Below, one piece after another: positions 8,483 to 16,440 of a stretch of DNA of 64,000 nt. The stretch comes from Opitutaceae bacterium. GTDB lineage: Bacteria; Verrucomicrobiota; Verrucomicrobiia; Opitutales; Opitutaceae. The translations under genes and the position numbers were made by a program. The stretch covers positions 62,001 through 126,000 of the forward strand of contig JAIXWY010000005.1 of assembly GCA_027490995.1 (NCBI GenBank), in the 5' to 3' direction. Numbering within the stretch: position 1 is the stretch's first letter; the number at the start of each line of letters is the position of its first letter. The notes beneath the pieces were generated by a model. That model had not been told where the DNA came from, did not search any database, and saw only the letters and a program-made list of their open reading frames with translations.

Positions 8483-9663
8483 GCGTTTGTTCCAGATAGC
8501 CCGTGGGAGTTCACGAGTACGTTTCGGTGAGGCACTCGCCGCGCGATAGTTCCGAGACTGAGCGGACAATCTGGGTCGGGCCGCTGCCAGTTCACAGTTG
8601 GGGGAATAATCCCCGTCGAAAGTCCTAGAGCAGCACATCCCGCCTGGATGGCACCAGCTGCACCCAACGGATTCCCGATCGCTCCTTTGATTGAAGCGGC
8701 AGGAATACTACCAAGATGCTGTGCAAAAACCTGGGCCAAGATTCTTGACTCGGCACGATCCACTTCGCGATGCCCAGGGCCCCAAGCCGAGAGGGCACCG
8801 ATATCAGCTGGAGAGATAGCCGCGTTGGCTAACGCACCTTTGATGGCAGCGAGCAGGCCACTGCAGAGCTGTCCGTCGGAGTCGGTAGCGTAGGAGTAAC
8901 CTCGAATCACCCCATAGGCGGGCCTTGGACTCGTCATAGGTTCGAGCACCAACATGCAAGCACCCTCGCCAATCACGCCTGTGGTTCGCCAAAGATCAAA
9001 TGGACGACACTGCGCAAGAGGATCATCGCCGCTGGCGGGAGCCAGACCCGCCATTCGAAACTCAAGCATCGGATGGAAAAACAGAGGCGCTTCAGTCCCT
9101 CCACAAATCGCAAGCTCTACTTCACCGGAGGCGATCTGCATGGCTGCGTGCCCGATCGCATCCAGACCAGAACAGCACGCACTCTGAAAGGTCATGCCCT
9201 TCGCTTGAATTCCTAAGTCTTCAATGATCGTCGCTCCAATCGAACTTACTGAACCAGCGGTAACTGAGGTTGGGATTCCACAAATTGGCCCGCGACGGAG
9301 AATCAACTCCACCGAGCGATTGATCGTACCAAAGTCCATGAGCGCAGCACCAACAAGGACCCCCACACTTAGCTCGTCGAGTTCGGCGTCTGATATGCCT
9401 GCGTCCCGCAACGCGAGTCGGGTTGCCGCAACCGCGAATTGCGTGTGTCGGGGGAGTTTTCTGAAGCCAGGCAGGGAGGTCGCCGTCTCCGAAAACCGCC
9501 CCTCCACAACTCCACCCACGAACGCCCCGGCATCGGGTCGGAACTTATCGATGAGTCGAATGCCATGTGCTCCACCGACAACGCCGCTCCAGAACTCGTC
9601 GCGACCGACGCCGACAGGAGTAATGGGGCCTATCCCAGTGATCTTGGCTGCCAGAGCACGCAT
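8461..9663 (-). CDS. Beta-ketoacyl synthase-like protein lacking both active-site histidines
   Basis: 400-residue FabF-type thiolase-fold protein. The nucleophile cysteine is kept (QSACCSGLDAIGHA, C163). By hand alignment with E. coli FabF, the first active-site His (NAHGTS) is replaced in SAWGPGH by W294, and the second (TGH) is replaced in IKGAIGNPLGAAG by N331. Lys326 is kept. The FGFGGTN gate reads HGLSGTN. Such an enzyme should not decarboxylate malonyl-ACP normally. It may bind or transfer acyl groups or act as a chain-length-factor-like partner. No acyl carrier protein gene is nearby. It lies 9 bp after the receiver-kinase gene and overlaps the membrane kinase start. Confidence 0.88.
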   Translation of the reverse strand: MRALAAKITGIGPITPVGVGRDEFWSGVVGGAHGIRLIDKFRPDAGAFVGGVVEGRFSETATSLPGFRKLPRHTQFAVAATRLALRDAGISDAELDELSVGVLVGAALMDFGTINRSVELILRRGPICGIPTSVTAGSVSSIGATIIEDLGIQAKGMTFQSACCSGLDAIGHAAMQIASGEVELAICGGTEAPLFFHPMLEFRMAGLAPASGDDPLAQCRPFDLWRTTGVIGEGACMLVLEPMTSPRPAYGVIRGYSYATDSDGQLCSGLLAAIKGALANAAISPADIGALSAWGPGHREVDRAESRILAQVFAQHLGSIPAASIKGAIGNPLGAAGAIQAGCAALGLSTGIIPPTVNWQRPDPDCPLSLGTIARRVPHRNVLVNSHGLSGTNACLVITQ

Positions 9664-9672
9664 TACACCACT

Positions 9673-10842
9673 TCAGACGCTGGTCCCGGACTGGCTGGCT
9701 TGATCTAGACTTGGAAGAGTAATGCGGGTCGTGGTCCCATTCCCGGGGCTGGACGCCAGAGTCAGCTGACCTCCATGCACCCCGATTAAGTGACGACAAA
9801 TGGAAAGCCCCAGACCGGTGCCACTAGACTTTGTTGTGAAGTCTCCCTGCCACGCTTTTTCGCGCGTAGCGTCATCCATTCCACATCCGTCGTCGTGAAT
9901 GGTTACAACGACTGTTTTAGAGTCAGACGAGATGGCTACATCTACAACGGTTGCTCCAGCCTCCAACGAATTCCGGATCAAGTTCTGAAACACCCGGGAA
10001 AGCTCGAACTTTGCTCCCCGCACCCAAGCTGATTCGGACGGAGAAATGTGAATTGTGTCAGAAGAGAAGAAAATGACCCTTCGCACTTCCTGCAGAAGGT
10101 CGCCCAAGTTAACCGCCGCAAAGTCAGTCGACTGTCTTGTCGCCTTGCGCCAATTCTCCGCGAGATGCTGGCAGTAGCCGGCCGAGCGCTCAACAACCTC
10201 CGCATATTCGGCAAGCAGCTCAGTACCCGTACCGCCGACCGCCGCCAGTTTCCTCGCCTCACCGCTCAGCAAACCAGCGTACCCGATCAACACGGTCAGC
10301 GGATTCGCGAGATCATGGACGAGTTCTACTGCGGCTCGAGCCTGCCAGACCTTGGGTTCCTTCTCTTGAATCTCCCGCTTGAGCGCATTGTTGTGCTCTA
10401 TCGCTTCCGTCACCATACGTGCTCGATGACGTCTCTCCGTCGCGATTTGAGTGCTATTTCGAACGGCGCTTAACAACTCATGGATGTCAGGTGGTTTTCT
10501 GAGGTATTGGGTGGCCCCCCAAAGCACTGCCTGCTGAGCAGTCGCCAGAGTTCCATACCCAGTGAGCATAATCACGGCGATTTCCTTGTCGGACTTGCGG
10601 ATCTCCTCCAACGCGCGAATCCCATCCATTTCGGGCATTCGAATGTCCAACAATACCACCTCAAACTGCCGCTCCCTGAGTCTCGCAAGGGCATCCGAAG
10701 CCCGTTCGCTGGTCTCCACGTCAAACTCTGACGCGAGGCTGAAGGCGATCGACTCCCGGGGACCGTACTCGTCGTCCACCACCAAAACGGCGGGGCGACG
10801 CGATGCGACTTTGAGCGGGTTTAACGAACGCACCGTTTCCAT
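9673..10842 (-). CDS. Response-regulator receiver/histidine kinase hybrid
   Basis: 389 residues. An N-terminal receiver (D23/D24, phospho-acceptor D66 in LLDIRMPEMDG, T94, K116) is joined through a coiled-coil-like stretch (about 135-165) to a soluble kinase core with H-box LVHDLANPLTVL (H176), N-box NLIRNSLEAGA, G1 DDGCGM and G2 GTGLGLSI. All catalytic residues are present in both halves. It is the first gene of the five-gene minus-strand operon. A receiver placed before a kinase suggests that phosphorylation by another kinase controls its own kinase activity. It has no DNA-binding domain. Confidence 0.94.
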   Translation of the reverse strand: METVRSLNPLKVASRRPAVLVVDDEYGPRESIAFSLASEFDVETSERASDALARLRERQFEVVLLDIRMPEMDGIRALEEIRKSDKEIAVIMLTGYGTLATAQQAVLWGATQYLRKPPDIHELLSAVRNSTQIATERRHRARMVTEAIEHNNALKREIQEKEPKVWQARAAVELVHDLANPLTVLIGYAGLLSGEARKLAAVGGTGTELLAEYAEVVERSAGYCQHLAENWRKATRQSTDFAAVNLGDLLQEVRRVIFFSSDTIHISPSESAWVRGAKFELSRVFQNLIRNSLEAGATVVDVAISSDSKTVVVTIHDDGCGMDDATREKAWQGDFTTKSSGTGLGLSICRHLIGVHGGQLTLASSPGNGTTTRITLPSLDQASQSGTSV

Positions 10843-11111
10843 GGACTCTATCGCAAATTTATATGAGTTGCAAAACAGCTAAAAGGTCATCACTGCGTGC
10901 AACAACAGTCAAGGCAGTAACAGGGTAAAATACCCTATGATTAATCCACTTTTTACACGGTCCCGCATGCCTAGCCTTCATGGACTGAACACATTCTTAG
11001 GGCTGAGAGCTTAAGTGTCTCCAGAGAGTGAGTTAAGCGAAGTTAGCCCTTGGACTGCTAAAGCAATATTATTGCCTTGACGTCGGACAGACGATGAGAC
11101 TCAAGGGCTGA
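10843..11111. promoter_or_regulatory. Divergent control region of the two signalling transcripts
   Basis: 269 bp, visibly AT-rich, between the start codons of the receiver-kinase operon (minus) and the second membrane kinase (plus). It holds a 6-bp inverted repeat (10922-10927 with 10931-10936, loop AAA) and a 5-bp one with a 3-bp centre (11063-11067 with 11071-11075), both possible operators. A TATAAA-like box reads on the minus strand about 20 bp before the receiver-kinase start. A TTGACG at 11077-11082 is a weak plus-strand -35 candidate. Confidence 0.5.
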
Positions 11112-13193
11112 ATGCAGCCTGTTCAGGCATTAGCCATTCCAGTAGCTGGTTTAAGCTTATCGATTTGCGTCTGGTTAGCAAACCGATCACGCCGGGCAAA
11201 CCAAAGTGCCGCACTCGTCTTTCTCTTCTTGGCACTATGGTCTGCCCTCCAACAACTCAGCATCTCTCGCGAACCGAGCCTGGTGCTCTATCGAGCAACC
11301 ATCTCTGTCGGAGCGTTTGCACCGGCCTTCCTTTGGTTCCTGCGACTGGCTTTGGAAGACCTTCCGTGGCGATCGATCTTCAGACGCTCCGCACCGCTCA
11401 TCGCGCTGCTCACCGCAATTTCGATCATTCCTTGGCTTGAGTGGTTTATCCCTTCTTCATCGACACGACTCAATCGAACCTACGGCGACGGCTACGTCGT
11501 CTACGCCGCGTTGATGTTCGTCATCTACGCGGGCCTTTGTTGGAAGGGGGTTTCGTTTGCCCGCAAAGCTCCGAAGCGGCGACGGATTGAATTCGTGTAC
11601 GCGTCTCTCGGCGGCTCGGTTCTTGGGTTGGCGATCGTCGGAATGATGCTCCTGTCGGTCGTACGGGGCGCGGCGCCCTCGGCAAACGTTTCGGTGATCT
11701 TGGCCGGCTTATTCGCGGCATGCATGATGTTCGGCCTCAGCACGCAACGCCTTTTCGGCGCCGAACAGGTGTCTCGCGTCGCGGCAAAGACGGTCTGCAT
11801 CGCGGCGACCGTCGGCCTCGCCATCGCCCTGCTCCACTCGTTCCTTTTCCCTCTCCTCCCAATCTGGCTTTTGTTCGGCGTGATGGGGGTGGGGGCGGTT
11901 GGGGTGTATGCCGCCGTCGAACCGCTGCTCGAGCGGTGGCTGTTCCGCCGGCCCGCCGTCGAGGCGGCGCGCAGCGCCCTCCACCGCGTCGCTCGCACCT
12001 GCCTCGCCGAGGCCCACCTCATCGACGAGGCGTCCAATGTGCTCGGCGACTGGGCCGACTGCTCCGTCTATCTCATCACCCCCACCCCCGAACCCACCAG
12101 CCACGCCCTCATCCACCTCAAGCCCGAGGATCCCGTCATCACCGACCTCCAAGCCGCTCGCTGGATCACCCCCGAACGGCTCCATCGCGAGCCTCACTCC
12201 GAGGCCCGCGAGCGCCTCGTTGCTTTCCTGGACCAAAATCTCCTCTCCGCCGCCGTCATCAGCGAGGGCTCCGACCCTCCCGTCATCCTCGCCACCCAGC
12301 GACGTCCCTCACTCCGGCCCATCACCTACCCCGAAATCTGCACCCTTCTCGAGTTCTCCGCCATCCTGCAGCTCGCCCTCGCCCGCGTCCGCCTCGTCGA
12401 AACCGCCATGCACGCCGACCGTCTCTCCGTCATCGGCATCGTCGGCGCCACGCTCGCCCACGAAATCCGTAACCCGCTCCACGCCATCCGCACGTTCGCG
12501 GAAATGCTACCGGCCCACTACGATCAGCCCGATTTCCGTCATCGGTTCTCCCATCTCATCGGCGACGAGATCTCCCGCATCGATCATCTGATCTCCCAAC
12601 TCGCCCAGATGGCCTCCCCGCGCCGGCCCTCCCTCGTCCCCACCGATTTCAATCGCGTCGTCGAGGCGAGCCTCGATCTCGTCCGCTTGTCTCTCGAACG
12701 CAAGGGCATCCGCATCGAGTCCCAACTCCAGCCGCTACCGACTCCTTTTCCCACCGACGCCGCCCTCCTGCGCCAGGTCATTCTCAATCTCTGCCTCAAC
12801 GCCGGTAATGCCTTTGCCGATCAACCCGCACCGCGCTGGATCCGCGTCGCCACTTCCTCCACCGGCACCGGCATCCGCCTCACCGTGAGCGACAACGGCC
12901 CAGGTCTGCCTTCCTCCATCCAGGCCCGTCTGTTCCAACGCTTCGTGTCCCTGTCCGACCGTGGGCTCGGGCTCGGACTCACTATCAGCCGCGAGGCCAT
13001 GCTGAGTCTGGGCGGGACTCTCCAATACGACGCGGCCGGCTCAGCTTCGTCAGGCGGCACCGTCTTCCACGCAATCCTCCCATTCCCCGCCGACAGCGAT
13101 CCAGCCCCGGAATCCGAGGGCATCGCGCCGGTCAGCCTCGCGCCCGCCACCCGCGCCCCCGTCGGCGCCCCCATCGGCGCGGTGCCGGCCTAG
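11112..13193 (+). CDS. Membrane-bound sensor histidine kinase, paralogue of the 6470-8482 gene
   Basis: 693 residues. Around eight hydrophobic segments occupy residues 1-275. A linker shares local words with the paralogue (WITPERLHRE versus WATPERMTRE). The kinase core has H-box LAHEIRNPLHAI (H450), N-box VILNLCLNAGNA, G1 DNGPGL and G2 GLGLGLTI, and is intact. An Ala/Pro-rich tail of about 40 residues ends the protein. It is transcribed away from the five-gene signalling operon. Codon use changes sharply inside the gene: the first 700 bp are moderate in GC, while after about 11,880 codons end mostly in C. The partner regulator is not encoded here. Confidence 0.9.
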   Translation: MQPVQALAIPVAGLSLSICVWLANRSRRANQSAALVFLFLALWSALQQLSISREPSLVLYRATISVGAFAPAFLWFLRLALEDLPWRSIFRRSAPLIALLTAISIIPWLEWFIPSSSTRLNRTYGDGYVVYAALMFVIYAGLCWKGVSFARKAPKRRRIEFVYASLGGSVLGLAIVGMMLLSVVRGAAPSANVSVILAGLFAACMMFGLSTQRLFGAEQVSRVAAKTVCIAATVGLAIALLHSFLFPLLPIWLLFGVMGVGAVGVYAAVEPLLERWLFRRPAVEAARSALHRVARTCLAEAHLIDEASNVLGDWADCSVYLITPTPEPTSHALIHLKPEDPVITDLQAARWITPERLHREPHSEARERLVAFLDQNLLSAAVISEGSDPPVILATQRRPSLRPITYPEICTLLEFSAILQLALARVRLVETAMHADRLSVIGIVGATLAHEIRNPLHAIRTFAEMLPAHYDQPDFRHRFSHLIGDEISRIDHLISQLAQMASPRRPSLVPTDFNRVVEASLDLVRLSLERKGIRIESQLQPLPTPFPTDAALLRQVILNLCLNAGNAFADQPAPRWIRVATSSTGTGIRLTVSDNGPGLPSSIQARLFQRFVSLSDRGLGLGLTISREAMLSLGGTLQYDAAGSASSGGTVFHAILPFPADSDPAPESEGIAPVSLAPATRAPVGAPIGAVPA

Positions 13194-13236
13194 GTCCTCG
13201 CGCTCAACTCAGCGCCTCGCGCGCAACCACGCCGAC

Positions 13237-13857
13237 TCACCAGCGAGGCTCGGGCTGTCGCAGATACCCAAGCACCGCCAGAAGGACGCGTTTTTCCAGA
13301 GACCCCGGCCGCGTCTCCCCCGCGAACCCGGCTGCATCCACCATTCCCTTGACCATCGCCAGCACGTCCCGCGCGGTCGTGCGCGAGGGCCTCCGCAGCA
13401 CCTCGCCGACATGGTCGCGAAGTACCCGCCGGATCAGGTCGAGAATCCGACGCTCCACCGCCCGCAAAGCCTCGTCCTCCGGCAGCGTCGCCTCCACAGA
13501 GTCCAACAACCGCGCCAGCCGCGGCCGCCCCAGTTGCTGCTCCACCCCGGCCCGCACCAGCAGCCGCAACCTCTCTTCCAAGGGACGCCCAGCCGTCCCC
13601 GCCACTAACGCCTCCAGCCGCTCCACCACCCCTCTCTCTTCCCGGCGAATCAGCTCGGCAAAGATCGCCTCCTTCCCCGGGAAGTACTGGTAGAGCGAGC
13701 CCACACTCACCCCCGCCAGCTCCGCAATCACGTTCGTGTTCGCCGCCTCCAGGCCACGCTCCTCCAAAATGCGAGCCGCCGCCTCAAGAATCGCTTCACA
13801 CGTCTCCTTCGACCGGCCCTGACTCGGTCGCTTGCGGGGATTTACCTGAACGGACAC
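13237..13857 (-). CDS. TetR-family transcriptional repressor
   Basis: 206 residues with a GTG start at 13857. The N-terminal helix-turn-helix is typical: ILEAAARILEERGLEAANTN then VSVGSLYQYFPGKEAIFAEL. The C-terminal ligand/dimer domain is less conserved. It is divergent from the methyltransferase at 13942, and a perfect 20-bp palindrome lies between them, so it probably represses both itself and the methyltransferase until a small ligand binds. The ligand is unknown. The gene converges on the second membrane kinase, with 43 bp between their stops. Confidence 0.93.
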   Translation of the reverse strand: MSVQVNPRKRPSQGRSKETCEAILEAAARILEERGLEAANTNVIAELAGVSVGSLYQYFPGKEAIFAELIRREERGVVERLEALVAGTAGRPLEERLRLLVRAGVEQQLGRPRLARLLDSVEATLPEDEALRAVERRILDLIRRVLRDHVGEVLRRPSRTTARDVLAMVKGMVDAAGFAGETRPGSLEKRVLLAVLGYLRQPEPRW

Positions 13858-13876
13858 GGGAACGGGGGAATGCGAG

Positions 13877-13905
13877 TTGTTGATACGAGCAATTACTCGT
13901 ATTAT
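13877..13905 (+). promoter_or_regulatory. Methyltransferase promoter with embedded TetR operator
   Basis: TTGTTG (13877-13882), a 17-bp spacer and TATTAT (13900-13905) form a sigma70-type promoter. A 20-bp palindrome (13883-13902: 7-bp arms ATACGAG/CTCGTAT, 6-bp centre) fills the spacer and touches the -10 box. A bound TetR dimer would block RNA polymerase. The site also lies 25 bp before the tetR start, consistent with autoregulation. Confidence 0.72.
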
Positions 13906-13941
13906 CCGGCGGTCGAAAAAACCGTCAACCCGAAATCCCCG

Positions 13942-14607
13942 ATGAACAGCCTAGAAGCCCCCCGCATCGCCTCCGTCCTCGCCGACCTCCATCACTGCGC
14001 CTCCCGCGACTGGCGGGTCTTCCTCCGCGCCGTCCCCTCCGTGATCGGCGGGGTTCTGCGCGGCCGCGATGCGATGGAATCCGCCAAGCCCCACTTGAAG
14101 GACGCCTTCATCCCCATCAGCCGGGTCCAGGGAGTCGCCCTCTACCAGTTTGCCCGCGCCCGCCGCGCCCGGCACATCGTCGAGTTCGGCGCGTCGTTCG
14201 GCATTTCCACGATCTACCTCGCCGCCGCCGTCCGCGACAATGGAGGCGGCCGCGTCATCACCACCGAGATCGAACCGGGCAAGATCAGCCGCGCCCGCGA
14301 CCACTGGCGACGCGCCGGCGTCGATCCAGAAATCCAGCTGCTCGAGGGCGACGCCCTCCAAACGCTGCGCGTCGTCAGCCAACCCATCGACTTGCTTTTT
14401 CTCGACGGGTGGAAGGACGCGTGCCTGCCCGTCCTCCAGTTGCTCGAACCTCACCTCGCTCCGGGAGCCTGCGTCTTCTGCGACGACGTCAAGGGATTCC
14501 GCAAGACCCTCAAGCCCTACGTCAATCATGTCCGCAGCCGTCCGCTCAACTACGTCTCCATGGAGCTGCCGTTGGGCGATGGTCTGGAGTTCACCGTGGT
14601 CGTGTAG
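13942..14607 (+). CDS. Class I SAM-dependent methyltransferase (O-methyltransferase-like)
   Basis: 221 residues. The SAM-binding motif IVEFGASFGISTIYLA and the following acidic strand end VITTEIEP are clear, as are LLEGDALQTL and the DLLFLDGWKD segment seen in catechol-type O-methyltransferases. The open frame reaches back to 13870, but that ATG is upstream of the promoter and operator, so ATG 13942 (MNSLEAPRIAS) is the likely start. Control by the adjacent TetR suggests a role in modifying a toxic or signalling small molecule. The substrate is not identifiable. Confidence 0.9.
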   Translation: MNSLEAPRIASVLADLHHCASRDWRVFLRAVPSVIGGVLRGRDAMESAKPHLKDAFIPISRVQGVALYQFARARRARHIVEFGASFGISTIYLAAAVRDNGGGRVITTEIEPGKISRARDHWRRAGVDPEIQLLEGDALQTLRVVSQPIDLLFLDGWKDACLPVLQLLEPHLAPGACVFCDDVKGFRKTLKPYVNHVRSRPLNYVSMELPLGDGLEFTVVV

Positions 14608-14785
14608 CGCGGCCAGTCGCCACCCACACCCTCGACCGCCCCACCCTTGCCTCCCGTCCTCCACCCGGCTTGAATCTCGTTGTCCGGATGCGAACGCCCT
14701 CCCTCCCGCCCCGCCTGCTCCGCCGCCCACTCGGGGTCCATTCATCCGCCCTTGGCGGGTCTCACGCACTCGCCAGACGCCCCAC

Positions 14786-15616
14786 ATGCTCCTGACCGGC
14801 CTGCACGTCTTCCCGGTGAAGTCTCTCCAGGGTTTCTCCGTCGCGTCCATCCAGGTCGATCACCGGGGACTCGCGGGCGACCGCCGTTTCCTCGTCATCG
14901 ACGCCGCTTCCGGCGAATTCCTGACGCAACGCGCCCTGCCGGCGATGACGCAGCTGACCTGCCGCCTCGAGGGGCAAGGCACGCTCGTCCTGCACCACGC
15001 GTCCGGCCGCTCCGTCTCCGTCGCCGTTCCGTCCGCCTCCGCGCCCCGCCGCACGGTGCGCATCTGGCGGGATCTCGTCACCGCCACCGATGGCGGCGAC
15101 GAGGCTGCCGCATTCTTGTCGTCTTTTCTACACGCCCAGGTCCGCCTGGTGCACGCTGGAGAGGGCTACCAACGCACCTTGGTCCCACCCAGCGGCTCGC
15201 CCCACGCCGGTCACGATGCACTCGGGTTCGTCGATGCGGCTCCCGTGCTCATCACGAGTGAGGCTTCCCTCGACGCCCTGAACGAGCGCTTGCTCCAACG
15301 CGGGGCCAGTCCGGTGCCGATGGACCGCTTCCGGCCAAGCCTAGTGCTCCGCGGTGGTCCCCCTTTCGCCGAGGATTCACTGCAACGCTTCCGCATCGGC
15401 GATGTGACCTTCCACTCCGCCGGTCCCTGCGCACGGTGCACCGTCATCACCACCGACCAAGCCACCGGCGAGCGTCACCCCGAGGTACTCACCACGCTCG
15501 CCGAGTTCCGACGCGACTCGCACCAGCCAACTAAGGTAAACTTCGGTATCTACGCGGTCATCACGTCATCCGCAGGCCTCTGCTCAGTCGGGGATTCGCT
15601 TATCCCGATCGATTAA
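14786..15616 (+). CDS. MOSC domain protein (YcbX-like)
   Basis: 276 residues from ATG 14786. The N-terminal beta-barrel segment (LHVFPVKSLQGFSV, GLAGDRRFLVID) and the C-terminal MOSC domain fit this group of molybdenum-cofactor-binding proteins. The domain includes MDRFRPSLVLRG, and GPCARCTVITTD carries the conserved cysteine. The frame is open far upstream in the methyltransferase region, but homology begins at MLLTGLHVFPVK. MOSC proteins of this type reduce N-hydroxylated compounds, usually with a reductase partner. No 2Fe-2S ferredoxin domain is fused here. Confidence 0.87.
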   Translation: MLLTGLHVFPVKSLQGFSVASIQVDHRGLAGDRRFLVIDAASGEFLTQRALPAMTQLTCRLEGQGTLVLHHASGRSVSVAVPSASAPRRTVRIWRDLVTATDGGDEAAAFLSSFLHAQVRLVHAGEGYQRTLVPPSGSPHAGHDALGFVDAAPVLITSEASLDALNERLLQRGASPVPMDRFRPSLVLRGGPPFAEDSLQRFRIGDVTFHSAGPCARCTVITTDQATGERHPEVLTTLAEFRRDSHQPTKVNFGIYAVITSSAGLCSVGDSLIPID

Positions 15617-15720
15617 GACCATCCGGTAGGCCTCGGCGGCCTCGCCTTGCCTCGCGTCGCGTCAGTCCGTCCGTCGAGACGCGCCCCGCAGCGAGACGCG
15701 AACCCTCCGTCCGTACCGCC

Positions 15721-16335
15721 TTACTGCCGCCGCACCACCCGCTCACGGGTGAAGTGCAGCAACGAGGGGACGCGATCCCGCGGGGTCAGAACCAACTCCG
15801 TCGTCACCGAGGTCTCGCGGGCAGACTCCGCCACGAACCGCACGCGGATCTCGCTCGCCTGTCGCGCAAAGCCCTGAGGCGTCACGTCGAGTTCGACCCG
15901 TCGCGGGGCGCGCCCCGCCGGCACGCCATCGACGACCACCATCGCACCCGCAGGCTCCGACTCCACCCAGACCCACGCCTTCCCTTCCGGGGGCAACTCG
16001 GGCAAGGGCAGCGCCGGCTGCTCCACGCTGGCACCCTCCGTGCGCGATGCCACGTCTCCCGCCTCGAGGGCTTTGACTGGAGTCTCTCCCGGCACCGGCA
16101 CGGGCTCCGCCGGGGTCGCGGCCATCACCGAGGTCTCCGCGACCGGCGACACTCCCACGGCCGCCGGGCGCTTCACCCCAGTCGCGCATCCGCCCAAAGC
16201 CCACGCCACGCACACCGCGCACACCGCCAGCCACCGACGGCCGGTCCAGGTCCGAACACCGCCGCCAACCGCGCCGCCTTGGGGGGAAGCGGGGACGGCC
16301 AGGTCGGACTCACCGTGGGATCGAAAGGAAACCAC
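15721..16335 (-). CDS. Predicted lipoprotein with PEGA-like domain
   Basis: 204 residues. A basic N-terminus and hydrophobic segment (WLAVCAVCVAWALGGC) end in a lipobox with Cys50 as the likely lipidated residue. A long Pro/Ala/Glu-rich linker follows. The C-terminal part (AWVWVESEPAGAMVVVDG, then VPAGRAPRRVEL) matches the PEGA type, a small beta-domain common in surface proteins. The N-terminus before the signal sequence is long (about 33 residues), so the true start may lie further in. The function is unknown. It is probably anchored in the outer membrane or periplasm. Confidence 0.72.
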   Translation of the reverse strand: MVSFRSHGESDLAVPASPQGGAVGGGVRTWTGRRWLAVCAVCVAWALGGCATGVKRPAAVGVSPVAETSVMAATPAEPVPVPGETPVKALEAGDVASRTEGASVEQPALPLPELPPEGKAWVWVESEPAGAMVVVDGVPAGRAPRRVELDVTPQGFARQASEIRVRFVAESARETSVTTELVLTPRDRVPSLLHFTRERVVRRQ

Positions 16336-16440
16336 GGCGCGACTCCGGCGAATTCACCGGGAGGCGTCAAGGCGCCGCATCGATCCCAGCGCTTTCCCCT
16401 TGGCGAATGCGGCCCGCTGCCAAGGATACGGACCAACCCC

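Noticed and set aside
15754..16440. N-terminal extension of the sialidase-like frame
   Set aside because: It is Arg/Pro-rich, antisense to the lipoprotein gene, and homology starts only at ATG 16441.
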